Position numbers and translations under genes: made by a program. Shown piece after piece: positions 58,551 to 64,000 of a stretch of DNA of 64,000 nt. The first letter of the stretch is position 1; each line of letters opens with the position of its first letter. The DNA is from Deroplatys truncata (lineage: Eukaryota > Arthropoda > Insecta > Mantodea > Mantidae): assembly GCA_030765065.1 (NCBI GenBank), contig CM060977.1, positions 130,514,295 through 130,578,294 on the forward strand, written 5' to 3'. The notes under the pieces are model-generated. The model was not told the DNA's origin. It made no database searches and saw only the letters and a program-made list of their open reading frames with translations.

Positions 58551-59386
58551 TTTTTACTTTCTCTACTACGTAGAGTAAGTGGGGGAAGTACTGCATTCCA
58601 CCCAAAAATTCAATACCGATATTTCACCGGAAATACATATTTTAGGGCCTCCTGAATCCAAAAAAAGTATTTTTGGAAACATGTCCGTGTGTGTGTCTAT
58701 CTTTGAACAGCATAACTCAGAAACGAACGGTCGGATAAACGCCAAACTTGGTATTTAGGTTCAGCATCTTCCATAAATGCGACACGAAGGTTTTCAAGAA
58801 AAACCCCCACCCCAGATTACCCATTACATGTAAAATTTTTCGAAAATTTTAATTTTCCCAAAAATGGCTAACGATTTTGATTAAAATATCATATATTTAA
58901 GATACTTTCATGACAAATAAAATGTATATCTTGAATTTTCTGGGAATGTCTCCAAAAGTATTCTTCATTGTGAACGACTTTTGCATAACTGGTAAACCAT
59001 AAGAGATAGACAAAATTTTACTACAGAAACAATGTAGATCGCGTTAAAATACACAATTTATGTCAGACATTTTTGTTGTTTAGTGAACCATTTGAAATAT
59101 TGCTTGTTATTTCCTTAAACTTTTTAATACTTATACTTTTTCTCAATTCGGAATCCGTTATTCTTTTTGTTTTGTTTGGTTTTTTTCACCTAAGAGAATG
59201 CAGTACTCGACATAGCAACCTGCTCTTAAAATATTTGACTATCCCTTGAAGCCTACCAATTCCCCTTGCATCTACAAGAAAATTAGCAATAAGATTAACA
59301 TGAAGCATATGGAGATTACGCGTTTGTAAAAATAGTTTGTACAAGAGTAGAGAAAGTCATGTGAGTGTAACACATCAGATTTTTTA
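58551..59386 (+). repeat. Rep-A full-length copy, close to consensus
   Basis: TTTTTACTTTCTCTACTACG to AACACATCAGATTTTTT. Left stem-loop, microsatellite (GTGTGTGTCTATCTTTG) and core are all present. Confidence 0.94.
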
Positions 59387-59599
59387 AAATTTATTTAGAG
59401 TGCGATCCATACATTTTTAATAAGTATATTAATAAATACAATGCCTGTATTCAAACATTTATATAAATGTTAGTAACATTATCTTGTTAAGAATAAAGGT
59501 TTGCATTCACATTATATCCCATATGTCGATAACGTTTAGGCAAGCAAAAATTCTGCGGCAAAATAGGAAGCTGTCTAGCAATGTTGAAATATTATGCGA

Positions 59600-59905
59600 A
59601 ATTCCATGCTGTTTCCGTTTGTTTTCGTGTTTGTCACTTCTATTAGGAGGTGGTAGATGGTGATGTTTCTTTCACATAGGTCCATGTTGGCTGCATTTGT
59701 CTCCAGAGAAGATAAAAGTGAATAAGGGTGGAGTGACCAAGTTGTAACCGGGTGAGAATGACTTGCTCACCCCTAGTGAGCGACTTAGTGGGATGAGGAG
59801 CGGTGGATCCCCTTTGTAGTTGGCGCAATTTTCCTGATGGATTATCTCATTTTTAAATGAATGTGAACCGCGAATACCACTATGAAATTGGATGTATATT
59901 TTCAT
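59600..59905 (-). pseudogene. C-terminal fossil of a LINE ORF2
   Basis: The minus-strand frame starting near 59828 reads LTRGEQVILTRLQLGHSTLIHFYLL, matching the EEVLLARLRIGHCVFSHRYLL stretch that follows RNase H in the intact LINE at 14.7 kb. A neighbouring frame continues LCERNITIYHLLIEV, the worn zinc-like motif. A different, older element than the one at 14-20 kb. Confidence 0.65.
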
Positions 59906-59988
59906 AAAGGAAATATTAACATCCTGTGTTGGTTTAAAATGTGCTGATAATTCGCGTTTTAATAACTTGTAGTCTTGTAACTCATTGT

Positions 59989-60510
59989 GGCGGGCGGGAT
60001 GGCTAAGATGGTAGTCTGAGGCTTGAATTCGGGAGGTCTTTGGCTCGCTTCACGTTGGATCGGACAACTGACCCAGTTTTTTCGTGGATTTCCCAGGTGG
60101 TGTGCGAATATTGGTGTAAATTATATACTACCACAATTTTCTTATCCCTAACATGCTTTCATTTCATTACGAGATTACACGGCTTGGCACGATGGTCAGT
60201 GGTGTGTGCCGCATGTAGTGGATGTTATTTAATAAGAGAACTATTTTTTTTTCATAAAAGTAACCTTCTGCTCGAATTTGTCCGTACGGAGATAGGGGTG
60301 CTATCGAAAGGGCGTCCATGGAGGCTAAAGCTGGAAACGTTAGGGACCCCGAAGGGCTGCGCCTGCCGCCATCAGATCTGTCCACACTTCTGCTCTTTCT
60401 CCTCATCTCTTCTTCTGGAAGATCGCAATGGTGAAATTCTAGTCTGTTTCTTACCTCTGTCCCCTCTGCCCTCTACCTCGCTGTTTGATGACCAAAATAA
60501 GACCGCATAA
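59989..60510 (+). mobile_element. SINE-B copy
   Basis: Starts GGCGGGCGGGATGGCTAAGA. TTTTTCGTGGATTTCCCAGG comes at 60077 and the landmark GCTGGAAACGTTAGGGACCC at about 60329. The end is C/T-rich with CTGTTTGATGACC. The 156-codon frame here is not a gene. Confidence 0.7.
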
Positions 60511-62454
60511 ATATTCACTTTAAGATGTTTTGCACCTAAATGTTGGTACGTAAATAATATAGTGACTATGGTTATATGCTGTGTTGCTCTATTCGTGAAC
60601 TTTTAATTTTATATATAAAAGTAGTTCACGTAATACTACTGGCTAGTAGTTTAAGATACTTTAAGATTTAACACAAGTACATCCTAATACTCCATACACC
60701 TTTGTTTCATACTATCCGGAATGTTATGTTTTTCCGTCTCCAAATTGAACTTTTCCATATATTTACTTTCCAACACTAATATATGAATACATAATGATAA
60801 CACTACAACGAGAATAACTTTTCATAAGCATTTTTCTTCCGTATTGCATTATTTCAGTTTCTATATTAATTTTAAAAGTTGAATATTACTTAAAACTCAA
60901 ATTAATTGAATTGCATACAGAGATATCCCTTTCATAATGCTACTAAACCGCAGTCCCATACTCAACAATACGTTGAAATGGTTGATACTTACTTCGACAA
61001 CGGCACCCTGCACAACAACCTCCATGGTTACCAATATGTATTGCATCAACTCACTTCAACTGTACATATAACTACGTCCATGTAGGTACAACATAATACG
61101 AGTACAATATATAACCAATATATAATGTACAGTGACATAGTATAAAACAGAATACTGTACGTAAGTGCAGGATATTGTTGTTTTCAGGACAAGCTTCGAT
61201 GTTCTGTCCTCAACTTCGCAAGGGCCCTAAGCATCTTACTCGTGTTGAAAAAACTGGTTTTATACAGTTACATAAATAACTATAATGGCGTCATAAACGC
61301 GTCTAGATGTTGTATGTTCATGTTGCAAACTCCTCAAGTTTAAAAAACAAAATAATAAATAATACTCTTAATAAAACAACTCGAACATGGAGTGTATAAA
61401 ATCCGTTTTTGTTAAAAGGTGGTGTGACAATATTGAATTTCTTGCCTATTTTTGATGTGCATTAAGAAACACTTCTGTCTGAAATAACGCCCAGATATTA
61501 CAAAATGAAATTCTGGTTTAATGTTCAAAAAGAAATATGTAAGGCATAAGTCCAGTTTAAAACAGAATACAAGTGGTATATGGTATTCTTTTTAACTCAC
61601 AGAATACATGTAGGTATCCTGATACAACTGGAAAATGGAGGTTTTCAAAAATTTGAGAGGCGGTTACTACATTTTGAGGTTAGTAAAAGTACAGTTTTTT
61701 CATTTCCAGTCAACGTAAGGAAGCAGCAGCAGTGGTTCGAAGTGAAGATGAAGATGAAAGCAAAGGAGATATAAATTCTGAGTAGTATGTAAGTAATAAA
61801 TCTGATTTATTTGTACACGTACATTAGTATTTTTAAAGAAAACAGGGCTTTTGCTTTGTTATTAAAGTTATTATGTAGGGCCTCTAAAGCAAGACACGTC
61901 AACAACTATGTACGTGGATATTAAAATAACCATGGTGGTTAGAAGCCAAATCCCATTTCATAATATTGTCAATTTTGCAATGTATGCAAAAATTAAGACC
62001 GCTACATAAATTTGAAACTGTATTTATTTATTTATTTCACTGAAGTGGCAAGTAGTTTAAAAACATGATCTTGTACTACTCAAATGCCAAGATATTACGT
62101 GGATAAATAAATAAATTCATAAACGACAAAATACAAACTAGTCTAAATATTTTCCTCTACTTTTCTTAAAACATTCGCTTTCTTACAATAGCTCCTTTCA
62201 TCAAAACCGTTCATTTGAAGAGAAGAGGTCAGAACTACTTGCGTGAATCTAGATACTCATCGACTCTGCGACTGCGTCAACAATTGACTGGGGACTGTAG
62301 TACTTACGTGATGAGCTTATTTTCCTCTAAAAGGATATTTTTCAGTATCTATTCTGTAGTTTATGTATATAAAAATACCCAGCTTGTGTAACTGTTATTA
62401 AAGCGAACCAATTTTCCACTATATTTTGTTATCAATTTAAGTCCAGAAACCGAT
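60511..62454. other. Unassigned AT-rich sequence
   Basis: Nearly 2 kb without a recognised repeat or gene. Confidence 0.45.
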
Positions 62455-63254
62455 AAAATTCGATGTGTTACATTCACGTAACTTTCTCTATCCTCTATCG
62501 TTTATTTTTCTGTATACTTTATTTTAATCGAGATAAACATTTGCAGATTTAACTGCATTACATATTTCGTTATACATACAAAGAGAACAGTGATAGTCAA
62601 AAGTTTAGGAACTGTACACCATATGCTGGCCATAAAACTCCCTAAAATTCCTGCAATCACAAGAAACAACTGAAAGTCGACGATGCTTAAAAATAATGAA
62701 GTGTTGAACAAATCGAAGCATTAATAAGGGAAGTCTCGGAAATGGCTGAATATCACATAAAATGTTATTAAAATAAATTGTATGTCTACGTTTAGTGTAG
62801 TGCGTTTTCTTCTATCGCTTAACAATTACCAGTTATACAAGATTATACAAAATTCTTTCCGAATAAAAAGGACTTCACAGAGTGCTCCCATAAAATTTAA
62901 CATAATATACATTTCGTCATATAAATATCTTTAACATATGGTATTTTAGTCAAAATCATTAGAGCTGTTTTTAGAAAATAAAAAATTTGAAAAATGTTCC
63001 ATGTAAAGGGAATATAAGGGTTAGGAATATTCTTTAAAACCTTCACAGCGTTTCTTTAAACACCAACTTTGGAATTCCTCCGACTTTGTTTTTGAATTAT
63101 GCTGTTCATAGACACACAACGAACCTTCTTGTATAAATGCTTCTTTTTGGATGCCTCAAAAACATCTATTTCCGTTGAAACCTCGGTATCAAATTTTTGG
63201 TTGGAATGTAATACTTACTCTACCTGCTATGTACGTGGTGGAGAAAGTAAAAAG
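62455..63254 (-). repeat. Rep-A subfamily 2 copy
   Basis: AAAATTCGATGTGTTACATT at the start and TATGTACGTGGTGGAGAAAG at the left end. Confidence 0.88.
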
Positions 63255-63651
63255 TGTGTTCATTAATCAACATAGAAAATAAAGACAGCATGTACTCTTT
63301 AAGAAACATGCAGCCAGGCTCTATCTCAGTCTCCTTCCCTCTCTTTATTCCCCACCCTCTCATGAGTGATTTAGCTGAATGGTTGACAGTAATGCTCCCC
63401 AACCCCAAAGTAGTAAGATGACAAATTTCATTTTCTTTTCGCTGCAAGGGAATGGAAAGTGTGGCAAAATGCATCCCAGTTATATGTGGGAGGAACCTTA
63501 GTGCCAAAAAGAAAGAAAAATAAGATGGCAATACTGCTTAGTACGGTGAACAAAAATAGTGTTCACTTCATATTTCGAAATTTCAGAAAAATTAAATATT
63601 TCTCGCGAAACACCGCGACAGCGTCATACATCTTTTTTCAAACAATTACCT
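63255..63651. other. Unassigned spacer
   Basis: Nothing recognised. Confidence 0.5.
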
Positions 63652-64000
63652 AAAACTCTCGTTACATTCGCATGACTTTCTCTACCCTCTACTGTTTATT
63701 GGTGTGTATATTATTATAATTAAATTTAATTGAGACAAACGTTTCCTAAAATGCATTATATTACAATTTTCGTTATTTATACAAAGGGAGTAGCGACAGT
63801 CAAATTTAAGAACTGGGTGCTATATTCTGGCCTTAAACTTCCACACTCTCTACGTTATGAGAAACAACTGAAAATCGACATGACTTGAAAATGACTGCTG
63901 CTTAACAATTTTAAGCAATAATAACGATATTTCGGAATTGTCTGATGCCAAAAAAGGAGTTGTTTGAAATGAACTACAACGCTTAGCGTGAACCGTTTAT
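63652..64000 (-). repeat. Rep-A subfamily 2 copy, cut by the window end
   Basis: Right end CGTTACATTCGCATGACTTT, then AATTGAGACAAACGTTTCCT. Confidence 0.85.

Noticed and set aside
60040..60510. 156-codon ORF
   Set aside because: Coincides with a SINE-B copy and has no domain.

Overview
The window looks like an AT-rich, repeat-dense stretch of an insect (at least arthropod) nuclear genome. I could not support any intact host protein-coding gene, structural RNA gene, CRISPR array or bacterial-type operon. The mobile-element cohort is what suggests an insect with a large genome, perhaps a polyneopteran such as a stick insect or orthopteran: an I-type LINE with RNase H, DUF4817-type mariners, a Tc1 element whose ends contain GTGATCAAAAGTATCCGGAC, and several tRNA-derived SINEs. 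The species guess is weak.

The dominant component is one interspersed family, here called Rep-A: about 24 full, partial or fused copies, roughly 16 kb or a quarter of the window. A full copy is 0.83-0.9 kb. Read in the direction called '+', the left end is TTTTTACTTTCTCTACT with a 12-nt stem-loop just inside it. A GT/GTCT-rich microsatellite follows about 140 bp in, then a conserved core containing CAGCATAACTCAGAAACGAA. The right end is AGTAGAGAAAGT followed by about 25 bp ending CATCAGATTTTTT. The 12-bp inverted motif is terminal at one end and subterminal at the other; there is no coding capacity and no clear target-site duplication. That architecture resembles a non-autonomous rolling-circle element (Helentron/HINE/DINE-like). 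Three loci carry head-to-head copies; two are clear fold-backs with reciprocal structure, two left ends at 7.7-9.0 kb and two right ends at 49.9-50.2 kb.

Regions. 0-14 kb: Rep-A copies, tRNA-SINEs, a Tc1 fragment and a broken gag-like coding piece. 14.06-20.10 kb: a nearly intact I-clade LINE on the minus strand, flanked by a perfect 11-bp target-site duplication and inserted in an old Rep-A copy. 20-29 kb: more Rep-A and the first Rep-C copy. 29.6-38.5 kb: direct repeats (Rep-B), a MITE candidate, an LTR-like repeat (Rep-D), Rep-A and the second Rep-C. 38.7-47.8 kb: decayed tandem repeat, two back-to-back dead mariners, SINEs, and a Tc1 element with intact ends and TA duplications. 48-64 kb: Rep-A, SINEs with clean duplications, an isolated promoter-like segment, the inverted Rep-D copy and a LINE C-terminal fossil.

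The only long open coding regions are LINE ORF1 and ORF2. ORF2 probably supplies the retrotransposition enzymes; whether it or another LINE mobilises the SINEs is unknown. All DNA transposase genes seen are broken.
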